Assembly (NCBI RefSeq): GCF_947495735.1
Contig: NZ_CANMAA010000016.1
Coordinates: 1-64,000 of the forward strand
Reading direction: 5' to 3'
DNA from: an uncultured Pseudokineococcus sp.
GTDB taxonomy: Bacteria; Actinomycetota; Actinomycetes; Actinomycetales; Quadrisphaeraceae
DNA: 64,000 nucleotides
Positions 8,619 to 17,687 of this stretch are shown in pieces (position 1 is the stretch's first letter; every line of letters starts with the position of its first letter). Under the pieces are notes generated by a model, which did not search any database, was not told where the DNA came from, and worked only from the letters and a program-made list of their open reading frames with translations. The position numbers were made by a program, and so were the translations under genes.

Positions 8619-8864
8619 CTACCGGGCGGTGCGGCGCCGCGCCCCGGGCACGGGACGCGACCACCACGCGCGGGCGCGGCCCACGGTGAGGCGGGTGCCG
8701 ACGAGGCCGGCGACGGCGAGGGCCGCGACCAGCTGCACCGCGAGCGCCGGCGCCGCGAGGGCGGCGAGCACGAGCGTCGCCGTCGAGGCGAGGACCATCA
8801 CCGAGGCGCAGGTGGTCACGGGCCCGAGCGCCGGACCGCGCCGACCGCGCTGCTGGAGGTACAT
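8619..8864 (-). CDS. Small two-helix membrane protein
   Basis: 81 residues from an ATG preceded by AGGGGAGG; an upstream in-frame ATG at 8909 has no such site. Two adjacent hydrophobic segments (VTTCASVMVLASTATLVLAA and LAVQLVAALAVAGLVGTRL) are flanked by Arg-rich ends, suggesting a helical hairpin in the membrane. No family was recognised. The gene is convergent with gntP and divergent from araD. Confidence 0.55.
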   Translation of the reverse strand: MYLQQRGRRGPALGPVTTCASVMVLASTATLVLAALAAPALAVQLVAALAVAGLVGTRLTVGRARAWWSRPVPGARRRTAR

Positions 8865-8975
8865 CTCGCCTCCCCTGGTCGAGGGCGCCGCGTGCGCCAC
8901 CTGGGGCAACTCTGCGGGCGGGCGCGCCGCTCGGCAAGAGGAGCGCGTCCCGTCTCGGCCAGCGCGACGGCGGCG

Positions 8976-9006
8976 TTGGCGTGCGGCGTCCTGTGATCGC
9001 TAACAT
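8976..9006 (+). promoter_or_regulatory. araD promoter with LacI-type operator
   Basis: TTGGCG at 8976-8981 and GCTAAC at 8999-9004 form a -35/-10 pair 17 bp apart. Overlapping the -10 is TGTGATCGCTAACA (8992-9005), an imperfect palindrome with the central CG typical of LacI-family operators. A repressor here would block the araD-araA promoter. Binding is inferred. Confidence 0.5.
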
Positions 9007-9051
9007 CACCGCCATCCCGCCGAGCGTCACCGCGACGAAGAGGAGCGACGC

Positions 9052-9774
9052 ATGAGCGCACGACTCGAGCTCACCCCCGAGGTGCTCGGGCACATCGACC
9101 GGCTGAGGGGCGAGCTGGTCACCCTGCACGCCGAGCTGGTCCGCTACGGGCTGGTCGTCTGGACCGGGGGCAACGTCTCGGCCCGCGTGCCCGGCGCCGA
9201 CCTGTTCCTCATCAAGCCGTCCGGCGTCTCCTACGACGACCTGACCCCCGAGTCGATGGTGCTCTGCACGCTCGACGGCGAGGCCGTGGACCCGTCCCGG
9301 TCGCCGTCGTCCGACACCGGCTCGCACGCCTACGTCTACCGGCACATGCCCGAGGTGGCCGGCCAGGTGCACACGCACTCCACCTACGCCTGCGCCTGGG
9401 CCGCGCGCGCCGAGGAGATCCCCTGCGTGCTCACGGCCATGGCCGACGAGTTCGGCGGGCCCATCCCGCTCGGGCCCTTCGCGCTCATCGGCGGCGAGGA
9501 CATCGGGCGCGGTGTCGTGGAGACGCTGACGGGCCACCGCTCCAAGGCGGTGATCATGCAGAACCACGGCACCTTCACGATCGGCAAGGACGCCAAGAGC
9601 GCGGTCAAGGCCGCGGTCATGTGCGAGGACGTCGCCCGCTCGGTGCACATGGCCCGGGCGCTCGGCGAGTGCGTGCCGATCCCGCAGGAGGCGATCGACA
9701 GCCTGTACGACCGCTACCAGAACGTGTACGGCCAGCGTCCCAGCAGCTCCACCGACCAGGAGGTCACGGCATGA
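9052..9774 (+). CDS. araD: L-ribulose-5-phosphate 4-epimerase
   Basis: 240 residues, class II aldolase/AraD fold. It carries the zinc-binding [12 protein letters not shown] (HxH) motif, [21 protein letters not shown] for phosphate binding, and a later [11 protein letters not shown] stretch with another metal-ligand His. The enzyme interconverts L-ribulose 5-phosphate and D-xylulose 5-phosphate, the last step of arabinose breakdown. The ATG follows AGAGGAG. Its stop overlaps the start of araA (ATGA), so they are translationally coupled. araB lies 3 kb downstream on the other strand. A candidate operator sits in the promoter. Confidence 0.93.
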   Translation: MSARLELTPEVLGHIDRLRGELVTLHAELVRYGLVVWTGGNVSARVPGADLFLIKPSGVSYDDLTPESMVLCTLDGEAVDPSRSPSSDTGSHAYVYRHMPEVAGQVHTHSTYACAWAARAEEIPCVLTAMADEFGGPIPLGPFALIGGEDIGRGVVETLTGHRSKAVIMQNHGTFTIGKDAKSAVKAAVMCEDVARSVHMARALGECVPIPQEAIDSLYDRYQNVYGQRPSSSTDQEVTA

Positions 9775-11279
9775 GGTCCGCGCTCGCCGAGAGGGAGGTC
9801 TGGTTCGTCACCGGCAGCCAGGGCCTCTACGGCCCCGAGACGCTCGAGCAGGTGGCTGAGCAGTCCCGCCGCGTCGCCGAGGAGCTCGACGCCTCCTCCG
9901 ACGTCCCCGTCAAGGTCGTGTGGAAGCCGGTGCTCACCGACTCGGACTCGATCCGGCGGATGTGCCAGGACGCCTCCGCGAACGACCACTGCATCGGCCT
10001 CGTCGCGTGGATGCACACGTTCTCGCCGGCGCGCATGTGGATCGCCGGGCTCCAGGTGCTCGACGTCCCCCTGCTGCACCTGCACACCCAGGCCGACGCC
10101 GCCCTGCCGTGGGCGAGCCTCGACATGGACTTCATGAACCTCAACCAGGCCGCCCACGGCGACCGCGAGTTCGGGTACATCCAGTCGCGCCTCGGCGTCC
10201 CGCGCACCACCGTGGTCGGCCACGTCTCCGACCCGTCGGTGACCGCCCGCGTCGGCTCCTGGACCCGGGCGGCCGTCGGCCGGGCCGAGCTCCGCTCGCT
10301 GCACGTGGCCCGCTTCGGCGACACGATGCGCGACGTCGCCGTCACCGAGGGCGACAAGGTCGACGCGCAGGCCCGCCTCGGAGTCACCGTCAACGCCCAC
10401 GGCGTCAACGCGCTCACGGCCTCGGTCGACGACGCCACCGAGGCGCAGGTGGACGCCCTCGCCGACGAGTACGAGGCGACCTACCGCGTGGCGCCCGAGC
10501 TGCGCCGCGGGGCCGACCGCCACGAGTCGCTCCGCGAGGCCGCGCGCATCGAGGTCGGGCTGCGCACCTTCCTCGAGGCCGGGGGCCAGCGCGCGTTCAC
10601 CTCGAACTTCGAGGACCTCGGCTCGCTGCGCCAGCTGCCCGGCATCGCCGTCCAGCGGCTCATGGCCGAGGGCTACGGCTTCGCCGGCGAGGGCGACTGG
10701 AAGACGGCGACGCTCCTGCGCACCCTCAAGGCCATGGCCGAGGGGCTGCCGGGCGGGACGTCCTTCATGGAGGACTACACCTACGAGCTGCGCCCGGGGA
10801 AGCAGAAGATCCTCGGCGCGCACATGCTCGAGGTGTGCCCGTCCATCGCGGCGGACACCCCCTCGTGCGAGGTGCACCCGCTCGGCATCGGCGACCGCGA
10901 GGACCCGGTGCGGCTCGTCTTCGACTCCGTCCCCGGGCCCGCGGTCATCCTCGGGATGTCCGACATGGGGGACCGGTTCCGGCTCACGCTCAACGAGGTC
11001 GACGTCGTCGAGCCCGACGAGCCGCTGCCGAACCTGCCCGTCGCCCGCGCCGTCTGGGAGCCGAAGCCGGACCTGCGCACGTCGGCGGAGTGCTGGCTGC
11101 ACGCCGGCGCGCCGCACCACACGGTGATGTCGTCCGCCCTGACGACGGACGCCGTCGCGGACCTCGCCGAGGCCCTCGGCGTCGAGCTCGCCGTCATCGA
11201 CGCCGACACCCGGCCCCGCCGCTTCCGCGACGAGCTGCGCTGGAACGCCGTCTACCACCGGATGGCCATGGGCTTCTGA
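9771..11279 (+). CDS. araA: L-arabinose isomerase
   Basis: 502 residues, the usual length for AraA. Starts [20 protein letters not shown], a hallmark of the family, and contains [34 protein letters not shown] and [15 protein letters not shown]. It converts L-arabinose to L-ribulose in the cytoplasm with Mn2+. Start and stop overlap with araD (ATGA) indicate a two-gene operon. A strong hairpin 16 bp after the stop ends transcription. Together with araB and araD it completes the arabinose-to-xylulose-5-phosphate path. Confidence 0.95.
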   Translation: MRSALAEREVWFVTGSQGLYGPETLEQVAEQSRRVAEELDASSDVPVKVVWKPVLTDSDSIRRMCQDASANDHCIGLVAWMHTFSPARMWIAGLQVLDVPLLHLHTQADAALPWASLDMDFMNLNQAAHGDREFGYIQSRLGVPRTTVVGHVSDPSVTARVGSWTRAAVGRAELRSLHVARFGDTMRDVAVTEGDKVDAQARLGVTVNAHGVNALTASVDDATEAQVDALADEYEATYRVAPELRRGADRHESLREAARIEVGLRTFLEAGGQRAFTSNFEDLGSLRQLPGIAVQRLMAEGYGFAGEGDWKTATLLRTLKAMAEGLPGGTSFMEDYTYELRPGKQKILGAHMLEVCPSIAADTPSCEVHPLGIGDREDPVRLVFDSVPGPAVILGMSDMGDRFRLTLNEVDVVEPDEPLPNLPVARAVWEPKPDLRTSAECWLHAGAPHHTVMSSALTTDAVADLAEALGVELAVIDADTRPRRFRDELRWNAVYHRMAMGF

Positions 11280-11294
11280 GCCCCGCCCGTCCTC

Positions 11295-11329
11295 GACGCC
11301 CCGTCCACCCGAGCGGTGGGCGGGGCGTC
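11295..11329 (+). terminator. araDA terminator
   Basis: 15-bp stem (11295-11309 with 11315-11329, one G-U pair) and a 5-nt loop, beginning 16 bp after the araA stop. Confidence 0.8.
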
Positions 11330-11458
11330 GTGCTCTCACGAGGAAGCCCGCACGGGAACCGCCTCTGTGCAGGTCTGGACGTCGAACCTCCACCCGCAGG
11401 CAGGGCGTCGAGGGAAACCGGTCAAGGGGGTCGTCGTGGCGGTCTGGTGCGCTCGGCG

Positions 11459-11696
11459 GTGGCAGTCCGAGGACTCCTCGACACCTCTCACGTCGTCGCC
11501 CCGGGGCGGTCTCGAGGAGCTGGCCGAGGCGGGCGTGCTCCGACGCAGGAGGGTCGACCGGGGCACCACGGCCTACCTCGCCGGCGAGGTCTTCGACCTG
11601 CTGGGGCACACCGAGCGGCGGCTCGCCAGCACGCAGTGGGACACCCGGCTGTCGCCACCGGTGCGCGCCGTCCCGGCGCGATCGGTGCGACCGCAC
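11459..11696 (+). pseudogene. Decayed Fic/PIN toxin-like remnant
   Basis: This stretch fills most of the 509-bp gap between araA and the CsbD gene. From about 11508 one frame reads LEELAEAGVLRRRRVDRGTT, then EVFDLLGHTERRLASTQWDT, and ends near VRAVPAR. This resembles the C-terminal winged helix and tail of actinobacterial Fic-family proteins. The catalytic HxFx(D/E)GN part is absent. Immediately upstream, in another frame, VAVRGLLDTSHVVAP resembles the first strand of PIN/VapC toxins. The assignment rests on remembered family patterns. It is not expected to make a functional product. Confidence 0.45.
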
Positions 11697-11788
11697 CGCC
11701 GTGGTCGCCCGCTCGTCTCGACGCGCGGCAGCGCCGCACGGCTCGTAGCGTCGGCGGTGTACCCGCAGATCGAGACGCAGGAGGCGAC

Positions 11789-11962
11789 ATGTCCGGAGTC
11801 GACAAGGCGAAGAACGTGGTGCAGCAGACGGTCGGCAAGGCCGAGGAGGCCGTCGGCGAGAAGACCGACGACGCCGAGCTCACCGGCCAGGGCCAGAAGG
11901 ACCAGTCGATGGGCGCCGCCCGTCAGCAGACGGAGAAGGCCAAGGACGCCACCGACCACTGA
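11789..11962 (+). CDS. CsbD family stress protein
   Basis: 57 residues, very hydrophilic, reading MSGVDKAKNVVQQTVGKAEE then TGQGQKDQSMGAARQQTEKA. This is the CsbD/YjbJ pattern (KxKxxxxQxxGKxxxxxGxxTxD...G). CsbD proteins are small, disordered or helical, and usually induced in general stress; their mechanism is unknown. The ATG follows AGGAGG four bases upstream, and a perfect 15-bp terminator follows, so the gene is a separate unit. Confidence 0.85.
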   Translation: MSGVDKAKNVVQQTVGKAEEAVGEKTDDAELTGQGQKDQSMGAARQQTEKAKDATDH

Positions 11963-12001
11963 CGGTCGCGGGGCGCGACGCGCTCCACCAGCGCCAACCG
12001 G

Positions 12002-12035
12002 GAGGGCCGGCACCCGCACACGGGTGCCGGCCCTC
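12002..12035 (+). terminator. Terminator after the CsbD gene
   Basis: Perfect 15-bp stem (12002-12016 with 12021-12035) and a CACA loop, 40 bp after the stop codon. Confidence 0.85.
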
Positions 12036-12188
12036 TCGGCGTCCGGCCCGGCCCGGTCGAGGAGCGTCGCGTCGCGCGATCGCCCCGGGGCGGTCCGGGC
12101 ACGGCGGACGGCCCACCAGGACAGGTCCGGCTGCGCCCCGCAGACTCGGAGGGGTCCCGAAGATCCCGGTCTGCCCCTTGGAGCACCC

Positions 12189-12863
12189 ATGCGTCGCGCA
12201 CCCCTGGCCCTCACGGCCGGCCTGTCCCTGCTCCTCGTCGCCGCCTGCGGCGGTGAGGACGAGGCCTCGACGCCGGAGACGGACTACGCCGCCGGCAGCG
12301 AGCCGACCGAGACGGGCGGGTCGATGGAGGGCGCAGCCGGGGGCTCGGGCGCCGACCCGGGTGCGAGCGGCGAGGCCGCCGTGTCGACGACCTTCGTGGA
12401 CCCGGCCGGGGAGGAGGTGGGGACCGTCGAGATGGACTCCACCCCCGAGGGGACGGTGGTCACCGTGACCGCGAGCGGCCTCGAGCCCGGCTTCCACGGG
12501 CTGCACGTGCACGGCGTCGGCCTGTGCGAGCCGGACAGCCAGAGCCCGGCCGACCCCGCCATGACGGGCGACTTCCTGTCCGCCGGCGGCCACCTCGGCG
12601 TCGACGAGGGCGACCACGGCTCGCACTCCGGAGACCTGCCGTCCCTGTACGTCACGGAGGCCGGGGAAGCGGAGATGATGTTCGTCACCGACGGCTTCAC
12701 CGTCGACGACATCACCGACGCCGACGGCAGCGCCGTGATGGTGCACTCGGGCGCGGACAACTTCGCGAACGTCCCCGAGCGTTACGCCCCCGAGGGCCCC
12801 GACCAGGACACCCTGGACACCGGCGACTCGGGCACCCGGGTCGCCTGCGCCGTCGTCGACTGA
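12189..12863 (+). CDS. sodC: Cu/Zn superoxide dismutase lipoprotein
   Basis: 224 residues. Residues 1-20 are a lipoprotein signal ending VAAC, so Cys20 is the likely lipidated residue. An acidic Gly/Ser linker follows, then the SodC barrel. Visible copper/zinc ligands are in GLHVHGVG, the His-rich GGHLGVDEGDHGSHSGDLP and MVHSGADN. Two Cys (GLCEPD and RVACAVVD near the C-terminus) can form the usual structural disulfide. The enzyme removes extracellular superoxide at the outer membrane face. It is convergent with araB across a hairpin. Confidence 0.9.
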   Translation: MRRAPLALTAGLSLLLVAACGGEDEASTPETDYAAGSEPTETGGSMEGAAGGSGADPGASGEAAVSTTFVDPAGEEVGTVEMDSTPEGTVVTVTASGLEPGFHGLHVHGVGLCEPDSQSPADPAMTGDFLSAGGHLGVDEGDHGSHSGDLPSLYVTEAGEAEMMFVTDGFTVDDITDADGSAVMVHSGADNFANVPERYAPEGPDQDTLDTGDSGTRVACAVVD

Positions 12864-12880
12864 CCCGCGCCACCGCAGGT

Positions 12881-12918
12881 GCGCGCTGAGGGCGCGGCGG
12901 ACCGCCCCCTCAGCGCGC
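12881..12918. terminator. Bidirectional terminator between sodC and araB
   Basis: 12-bp perfect stem (12881-12892 with 12907-12918) enclosing a smaller GC hairpin. It lies between two convergent stop codons, so it can serve both. Confidence 0.7.
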
Positions 12919-12942
12919 CGCCCCGTCAGCGCCGGGTCGAGG

Positions 12943-14553
12943 TCAGTGCCCGGTCGAGGCGACCGCTGCCCGCTGCACCGGCAGGGCGGCGACGTACCGC
13001 TGCAGGAAGGCGTCGAAGCCCGCGACGTCGTCGGGGTCGGGCTCCACCGTGTCGATCCGCGCGCCGGCGAGGACCCGGTCGGCGAGGTAGTCGGTGAGGG
13101 ACTGCCCGCCCCCACCGGCGGCGAAGGCGGCCAGCACCGCGGCGCCCCAGGCGCCGCCCTCGGAGGCGATGTCGCCCACGGAGACCGGGGTGGCGATGGC
13201 CGCGGCGAGGTGGCGCTGGGCGACGCCCTGCGTCTTGAACATGCCGCCGTGGGCGAACATCCCGTCCAGCCGGACCCCCTCGCCGGCCAGCACGTCCATG
13301 CCGATCTTCAGCGTCGCGAAGGCTGAGTACAGCTGCGTGCGCATGAAGGTGGCGAGGTCGAGCGGGTTGCCCGGCACGCGCAGGAAGAGCGGGCGGCCCT
13401 CGTCGAGCTCGGTGATGGGCTCGCCGGAGAGGTAGTTGTAGGCGAGCATCCCGCCGCCGTCGGGGGCCCCGTCCAGGGACGCCCGGAAGAGGGCCCCGAA
13501 GACCGTGGCGTCGTCGGCGGGAGCGCCGATCGCCGCGGCGAACTGCGCGAAGAGCCCCGCCCAGGCGTCGAGCTCGCTGGCGCCGTTGTTGCAGTGGACC
13601 ATCGCCACGGGGTCGCCGGCGGGCGTGGTGACCAGGTCCAGCTCGGGGTGCACCTGGGCCAGCGGGCCCTCCAGCACGGCCATCGCGAAGATGCTCGTGC
13701 CCGCGCTGACGTTGCCGGTGCGGGGGGCCACCGAGCCCGTGGCGACCATGCCGGTGCCGGCGTCGCCCTCGGGCGGGCAGACGAGCGCACCCGGCTGCAG
13801 CGTCCCGCTCGGGTCGAGCAGGCGGGCGCCGTCCGCGGTGAGCTCGCCGGCGCGCTCGCCGGCCACCGCGACGCGCGGGAGCAGCTCGGTGAGGCGCAGC
13901 ACGACGCCGTCGGGCAGGGCCTCGTCGACCAGGCGCTGCGTCGTCTCGAGCCGCGCGGCGTCGTAGCGCGGGCCGTCCGGGCCGGCCTCGATCGGGAAGA
14001 CGCCGCTGGCGTCGCCGACCCCGAGCACGTGCTCACCCGTCAGCCGGCGGTGCACGTACCCGGCGAGGGTGGTGACGGCGGTGAGGCGGTCCAGGTGCTC
14101 CTCGCCGTCGAGGACGGCCTGGTACAGGTGCGCGATCGACCAGCGGTGGGGGACGTTGAAGTCCAGCGCCTCGCTGAGGCGCTCGACGGCCTGGCCGGTG
14201 CTCGTGTTGCGCCAGGTGCGGAAGGGCACCAGCAGCTCGCCGTCGGCGTCGAGCGCCAGGTAGCCGTGCATCATCGCCGAGACGCCCAGGGCGCCGATCT
14301 GCTCCAGCGGCACGCCGTGGCGCTCGCGCACGTCGGCCGCGACCTCGGCGACGCAGTTCTGCACGCCCGCCCAGACGTCGTCGACGGAGTAGGTCCACCG
14401 CTTGTCGACGAGCTGGTTCTCCCACGAGGAGCCGCCGGTGGCGAGCACCTCGTGGTCGGGGCCGACGAGGACCGCCTTGATGCGGGTCGAGCCGAGCTCG
14501 ATGCCGAGCGCGGTCCGCCCCTCGGTGATCGCCTCTCGTGCCTCCGTCGCCAT
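12943..14553 (-). CDS. araB: Ribulokinase-like FGGY kinase
   Basis: 536 residues. The ATG at 14553 follows GAAGGAG; an upstream in-frame ATG lacks such a site. The FGGY-kinase ATPase core starts ALGIELGSTRIKAVLVG (phosphate 1 loop) and has the second phosphate region GNVSAGTSIFAMAVL, plus HCNNGASELDAWAGLF and GGAWGAAVLAAFA near the C-terminus. The length and the closeness of araA and araD point to L-ribulokinase, phosphorylating L-ribulose with ATP, although FGGY substrate cannot be proven from sequence. Between it and the LacI gene upstream lie a methylase remnant and an AAA ATPase, which look like later insertions. Confidence 0.83.
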   Translation of the reverse strand: MATEAREAITEGRTALGIELGSTRIKAVLVGPDHEVLATGGSSWENQLVDKRWTYSVDDVWAGVQNCVAEVAADVRERHGVPLEQIGALGVSAMMHGYLALDADGELLVPFRTWRNTSTGQAVERLSEALDFNVPHRWSIAHLYQAVLDGEEHLDRLTAVTTLAGYVHRRLTGEHVLGVGDASGVFPIEAGPDGPRYDAARLETTQRLVDEALPDGVVLRLTELLPRVAVAGERAGELTADGARLLDPSGTLQPGALVCPPEGDAGTGMVATGSVAPRTGNVSAGTSIFAMAVLEGPLAQVHPELDLVTTPAGDPVAMVHCNNGASELDAWAGLFAQFAAAIGAPADDATVFGALFRASLDGAPDGGGMLAYNYLSGEPITELDEGRPLFLRVPGNPLDLATFMRTQLYSAFATLKIGMDVLAGEGVRLDGMFAHGGMFKTQGVAQRHLAAAIATPVSVGDIASEGGAWGAAVLAAFAAGGGGQSLTDYLADRVLAGARIDTVEPDPDDVAGFDAFLQRYVAALPVQRAAVASTGH

Positions 14554-14714
14554 GGGTGCGCTCCTTCGCTCGTGCCGGCCCGGCCGGACCGCGTCGTCTC
14601 GTGGCAGGACGGCCATCATGGCGCACCGCCGGTGGGCCGGGTCCGCGGCCGAGGAGAGCCGAGAGGGCCTGTCTCAGTCGATGACAGGCGCTTCGACGTC
14701 GTCTCTCTCGGCGG

Positions 14715-14994
14715 CGGACGTTCGAGCGCCGCGGCGACGGCCTCGAACTCCGCGAGCGCCGTGGTGAGGTCCTCGACGATCTCCCGGGCGATGACCTCCG
14801 GCGCCGGCAGCGAGTCGAGGTCCTCCAGCGAGGCGTCGCACAGCCAGGTGATGTCGAGTCGGCCTTGTCGGGGGCGACGAGCTCGTCGTGGGGGAAGGTG
14901 CGGAACCGCTCGGACTCGACGCGCTCCGGCCGCGGGCGACCGGGACGTCGCAGTACGACGAGAGCTCGTCCACGAGGCGGCGGGTGTCGGTCAT
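14715..14994 (-). pseudogene. Collapsed type I methylase hsdM remnant
   Basis: The minus strand shows three pieces of an HsdM protein in three frames. An ATG at 14994 starts MTDTRRLVDELSSYCDV, like the HsdM N-terminus (LVDKLWSYCNVLRDDG in intact proteins). After an apparent large deletion, RPERVESERFRTFPHDELVA and PDKAD follow in a second frame. One missing base then switches to LDITWLCDASLEDLDSLPAP and EVIAREIVEDLTTALAEFEA, the conserved HsdM C-terminus. The N6-methylase catalytic core (NPPF) is missing. No hsdS or hsdR remains. The rest of the 624-bp gap between araB and the AAA ATPase shows no gene. Confidence 0.65.
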
Positions 14995-15177
14995 GGGCTC
15001 GATCTCGCCGCGTCGGCCGGACACGTCACGCCGGACGTCGGAGAGGGCATGGGCATGTCGACCGGTAGACGTCTGTCGTCCCGATCCGGCGAGCCTGCGG
15101 ATGTCTTCGGCACCGGACGAGTTAGTGCACGTGTGGAGCGCCGAAAGGTCCGAACCAAGTGAGCGCGACACCTGCCG

Positions 15178-16368
15178 TCACGCTGGCGGGACGTCGTCCA
15201 AGGCCATGTAGCGGTTCATGAAGCGGTCGAACTGCGGGACGGTGAACTTGGCGTAGCCGTACCGGGGTGTGTAGAGCAGGCCCTTGCTGATCAGGCGGGC
15301 GCGCAGGGGCGCCACCTGCTCTGAGGCCTTGCCGAGCACCTCGGCGACGTCAGACGCCTTCTGCGCCTCCGCTCCCAGCTCGGCCATCGCGCGCATGTAG
15401 CGCAGCTCCTCGGGGGTCGACCGCTGGACCCGACTCCGGAAGAAGGAGCTGTCGAGCTCGGCCTCGACGAGGGCCTCTGCCGCACGTGCGTCGTCGGCCG
15501 TGATGGTGGGTCCCTCAGCGACGTCCCACACGGCCCTGCCGAACTCCTGGATGAAGTATGGGTAGCCATCGGTGTAGCGCACGACGTCGGCGACGGCGGC
15601 GGCGGCGAAGGTGACGCCCTCGGCGCGCGCGGGCTCGACGAGGGCTTCCGCGGCAGCCTCCGGGGGGAGCGGTCCGATCTCGGGGAACTTGAACAGCCGC
15701 TCCGCGTACGACTTGGCGTCACCGGCCAGCCCGGGCAGCTGGGGAAGTCCGGCCCCCGCGAAGGTCACCGGGAGCTGGCGTTGGACGGTGCGGTGCACCG
15801 CTCCGATGAGCGCTTCCAGCTCCGCCTTGGAGAGGAACTGCACCTCGTCGAAGAGGAAGACGACGCCTCGGTCCCGCTCGCGAGCCGCGGCGCCGAGCGC
15901 CTCGAAGACGTCAGCGAGGTCGTCGTTGAGGTTGCCGGTGTCCGCCCGACCGTGTTCCGCCTCGACGTCGAGCCCGCCGGTCAGGGAGCCGTCCGGCTGG
16001 ACCGTCAGGGAGAACGACTTGATGACGCCCGCGGCGATCCGTGCGCGTGAGCCCCATCGAGCCTTCGGCGAGACCTGGAGGAGTGCGCGGCGTGCGAGGT
16101 TGGCGAGCTGTGGCCCGAAAGGCGTGTTCTTGGAGACCTCGGCGTCGATGGCGACCCAGTCCTCGTCGGCTGCGACGGCCTGGTACTGACCCAGCAGGAC
16201 CGTCTTCCCGACGCCCCGCAGGCCAGTGACCACGACGGACTGCTCCGTGTACCCGCGGCTGAGACGGCGCAGCAGGACACGGAAGTCCTCGACTTCTGCG
16301 CGGCGACCGGCGAGGTAGCGCGGCGGTGCTCCTGCGTTCGGTGTGTAGGGGTTCGTAGCTCGGTCCAC
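15178..16368 (-). CDS. Stand-alone AAA ATPase (Orc1/STAND-like)
   Basis: 396 residues. Walker A is TGLRGVGKTVLL (about residues 48-59). Walker B is VVFLFDEVQFL (about 173), followed by a sensor-like TFAGAGLPQLP. A C-terminal winged helix region (about 320-390) contains EELRYMRAMAELG and ends FDRFMNRYMALDD. It belongs to the prokaryotic AAA proteins annotated only as ATP-binding protein, often carried as single accessory genes. Target unknown. Its start borders an AT-rich patch, and a decayed hsdM lies just downstream, suggesting an acquired segment inside the arabinose region. Confidence 0.75.
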   Translation of the reverse strand: MDRATNPYTPNAGAPPRYLAGRRAEVEDFRVLLRRLSRGYTEQSVVVTGLRGVGKTVLLGQYQAVAADEDWVAIDAEVSKNTPFGPQLANLARRALLQVSPKARWGSRARIAAGVIKSFSLTVQPDGSLTGGLDVEAEHGRADTGNLNDDLADVFEALGAAARERDRGVVFLFDEVQFLSKAELEALIGAVHRTVQRQLPVTFAGAGLPQLPGLAGDAKSYAERLFKFPEIGPLPPEAAAEALVEPARAEGVTFAAAAVADVVRYTDGYPYFIQEFGRAVWDVAEGPTITADDARAAEALVEAELDSSFFRSRVQRSTPEELRYMRAMAELGAEAQKASDVAEVLGKASEQVAPLRARLISKGLLYTPRYGYAKFTVPQFDRFMNRYMALDDVPPA

Positions 16369-16384
16369 GCTGACACCTTAGCCA

Positions 16385-16425
16385 GTTGAGCAGACTTTAT
16401 CGAGCCTTGCTAAACCACGCTCAAC
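16385..16425 (-). promoter_or_regulatory. AT-rich inverted repeat upstream of the AAA ATPase
   Basis: GTTGAGC (16385-16391) and GCTCAAC (16419-16425) are perfect inverted arms around an unusually AT-rich centre containing TTTATCG and TGCTAAAC. On the minus strand TTGAGC and TAAAGT lie 19 bp apart and could be a weak promoter. The patch is far below the surrounding GC content. From here to 16513 there is no gene. Confidence 0.4.
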
Positions 16426-16513
16426 TCGTCAAGGTGGCACTGCGCCTAGGTGAAGTTCTCCTCCAGGTGTACTGCCCAGGGACGTCGGTCAGCCTGGTGA
16501 CGGAGGGATCGGC

Positions 16514-17554
16514 TCAGACGGGCGCGGGCGCGGGCCCGGTGCTGGCGCGGACGACGAGGCGCGGTGCGACGACGGAGCACTCGGCGGTCGGGACGTCGGC
16601 GTCCCGGAGCCGCGCGAGGAGCAGGTGCACGGCCTCGCGACCCACGCGGGCGAGGTCCTGGCGGACGGTCGTCAGCGGCGGGGAGAGGTAGCCCGCCTCG
16701 GGGACGTCGTCGAAGCCGGCGACCGACACCCGGCCCGGGACGTCGACGCCGCGCTCGCCCAGGGCGCGCAGCAGGCCGAGCGCCAGCTGGTCGTTCGCGG
16801 CGACGACGGCCGTGGCGGCGGGGTCGTCGGCCAGCGCGAGCCCCGCGGCGTAGCCCTCGGAGGCGCTCCAGCCGCCCGTCAGCACGGGGGAGGGCGCGAC
16901 GCCCGCCGCCTCGAGCGCGTCGCGCCAGCCGCCCTCGCGCTCGGCGGCCTCGAACCAGCCGGGCGAGCCGCCGACGTGGCGGACCTCGCGGTGCCCCAGG
17001 CCCACCAGCAGGTCGGTGGCCGCCCGTGCGCCGGCCCGGTGGTCGACGTGCACGGAGGGCAGCCCCGCGACGGGGCCGCCGGTGGCGCACACCGTGGGCA
17101 GGTCGGCCGGCAGGTGCTCGCGCAGGTCGGGCACCTCGTGCAGCGGCGCCGTCAGCACGAGCCCGTCCACGCCGCGGTCGGCCAGTTGGGCGACGCACGC
17201 GAGGACGCCGTCGCGGCCGGTGGTGTCCGACGTCGAGAGGATCGTGGCGTAGCCGGCGGCGTGCGCGGCGCGCTCCACGCCGTGCAGCGTGCTCGACGGG
17301 CCGAACAGCGGCGTGCTCGAGGCGACGACACCGATCGTGAGGGTGCGCCGGGTGACCAGGGCCCGGGCTGCGCGGTTGCGGCGGTAGCCGAGGTCGTCGA
17401 TGGCGCGCTGCACGCGCTCGCGGGTCTCCGGGCGGATGCTCGGGTGCCCGTTCAGCACGCGCGAGACGGTCTGGTGGGAGACGCCGGCGCGGCGGGCGAC
17501 GTCGGTCATGACCGGTGCGCGCCCGGGCGTCTCGGTGCTGGGCGTCTCGGTCAC
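16514..17554 (-). CDS. LacI family regulator (arabinose locus)
   Basis: 346 residues from a GTG. The N-terminal helix-turn-helix reads MTDVARRAGVSHQTVSRVLN with the hinge GYRRNRAARALVTRRT. The periplasmic-binding-protein-like effector domain runs from TIGVVASSTPLFG to the C-terminus (VAGFDDVPEAGYLSPPLTTV). It lies behind abfA, across a terminator, and faces the same way. It is a candidate arabinose repressor for the operators near 8992 or 22545 (inference). Which of the two LacI proteins in the window reads which site cannot be told from sequence. Confidence 0.88.
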   Translation of the reverse strand: MTETPSTETPGRAPVMTDVARRAGVSHQTVSRVLNGHPSIRPETRERVQRAIDDLGYRRNRAARALVTRRTLTIGVVASSTPLFGPSSTLHGVERAAHAAGYATILSTSDTTGRDGVLACVAQLADRGVDGLVLTAPLHEVPDLREHLPADLPTVCATGGPVAGLPSVHVDHRAGARAATDLLVGLGHREVRHVGGSPGWFEAAEREGGWRDALEAAGVAPSPVLTGGWSASEGYAAGLALADDPAATAVVAANDQLALGLLRALGERGVDVPGRVSVAGFDDVPEAGYLSPPLTTVRQDLARVGREAVHLLLARLRDADVPTAECSVVAPRLVVRASTGPAPAPV

Positions 17555-17640
17555 CGGCCCATCGTGGCAGCGCTGTGCGCGGCGCCGCCCCCGCGCGGCG
17601 GTGAGCCGCACGGGGGCGTCGGGTGGTCCGGGTGGTGCGT

Positions 17641-17671
17641 CCCGGGACGGGCGGTTCGCGCCCGTCCCGGG
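17641..17671 (-). terminator. Terminator after abfA
   Basis: Perfect 13-bp stem (17641-17653 with 17659-17671), GTTCG loop, 17 bp past the abfA stop. It separates the importer-abfA operon from the LacI gene. Confidence 0.8.
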
Positions 17672-17687
17672 AGGGCCCTCGGGAGGG

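Noticed and set aside
17555-17590. GGCAGCGCTGTG as an operator upstream of the LacI gene at 16514
   Set aside because: Short GC symmetry of this kind is expected by chance in such DNA and it does not match the two better LacI sites.
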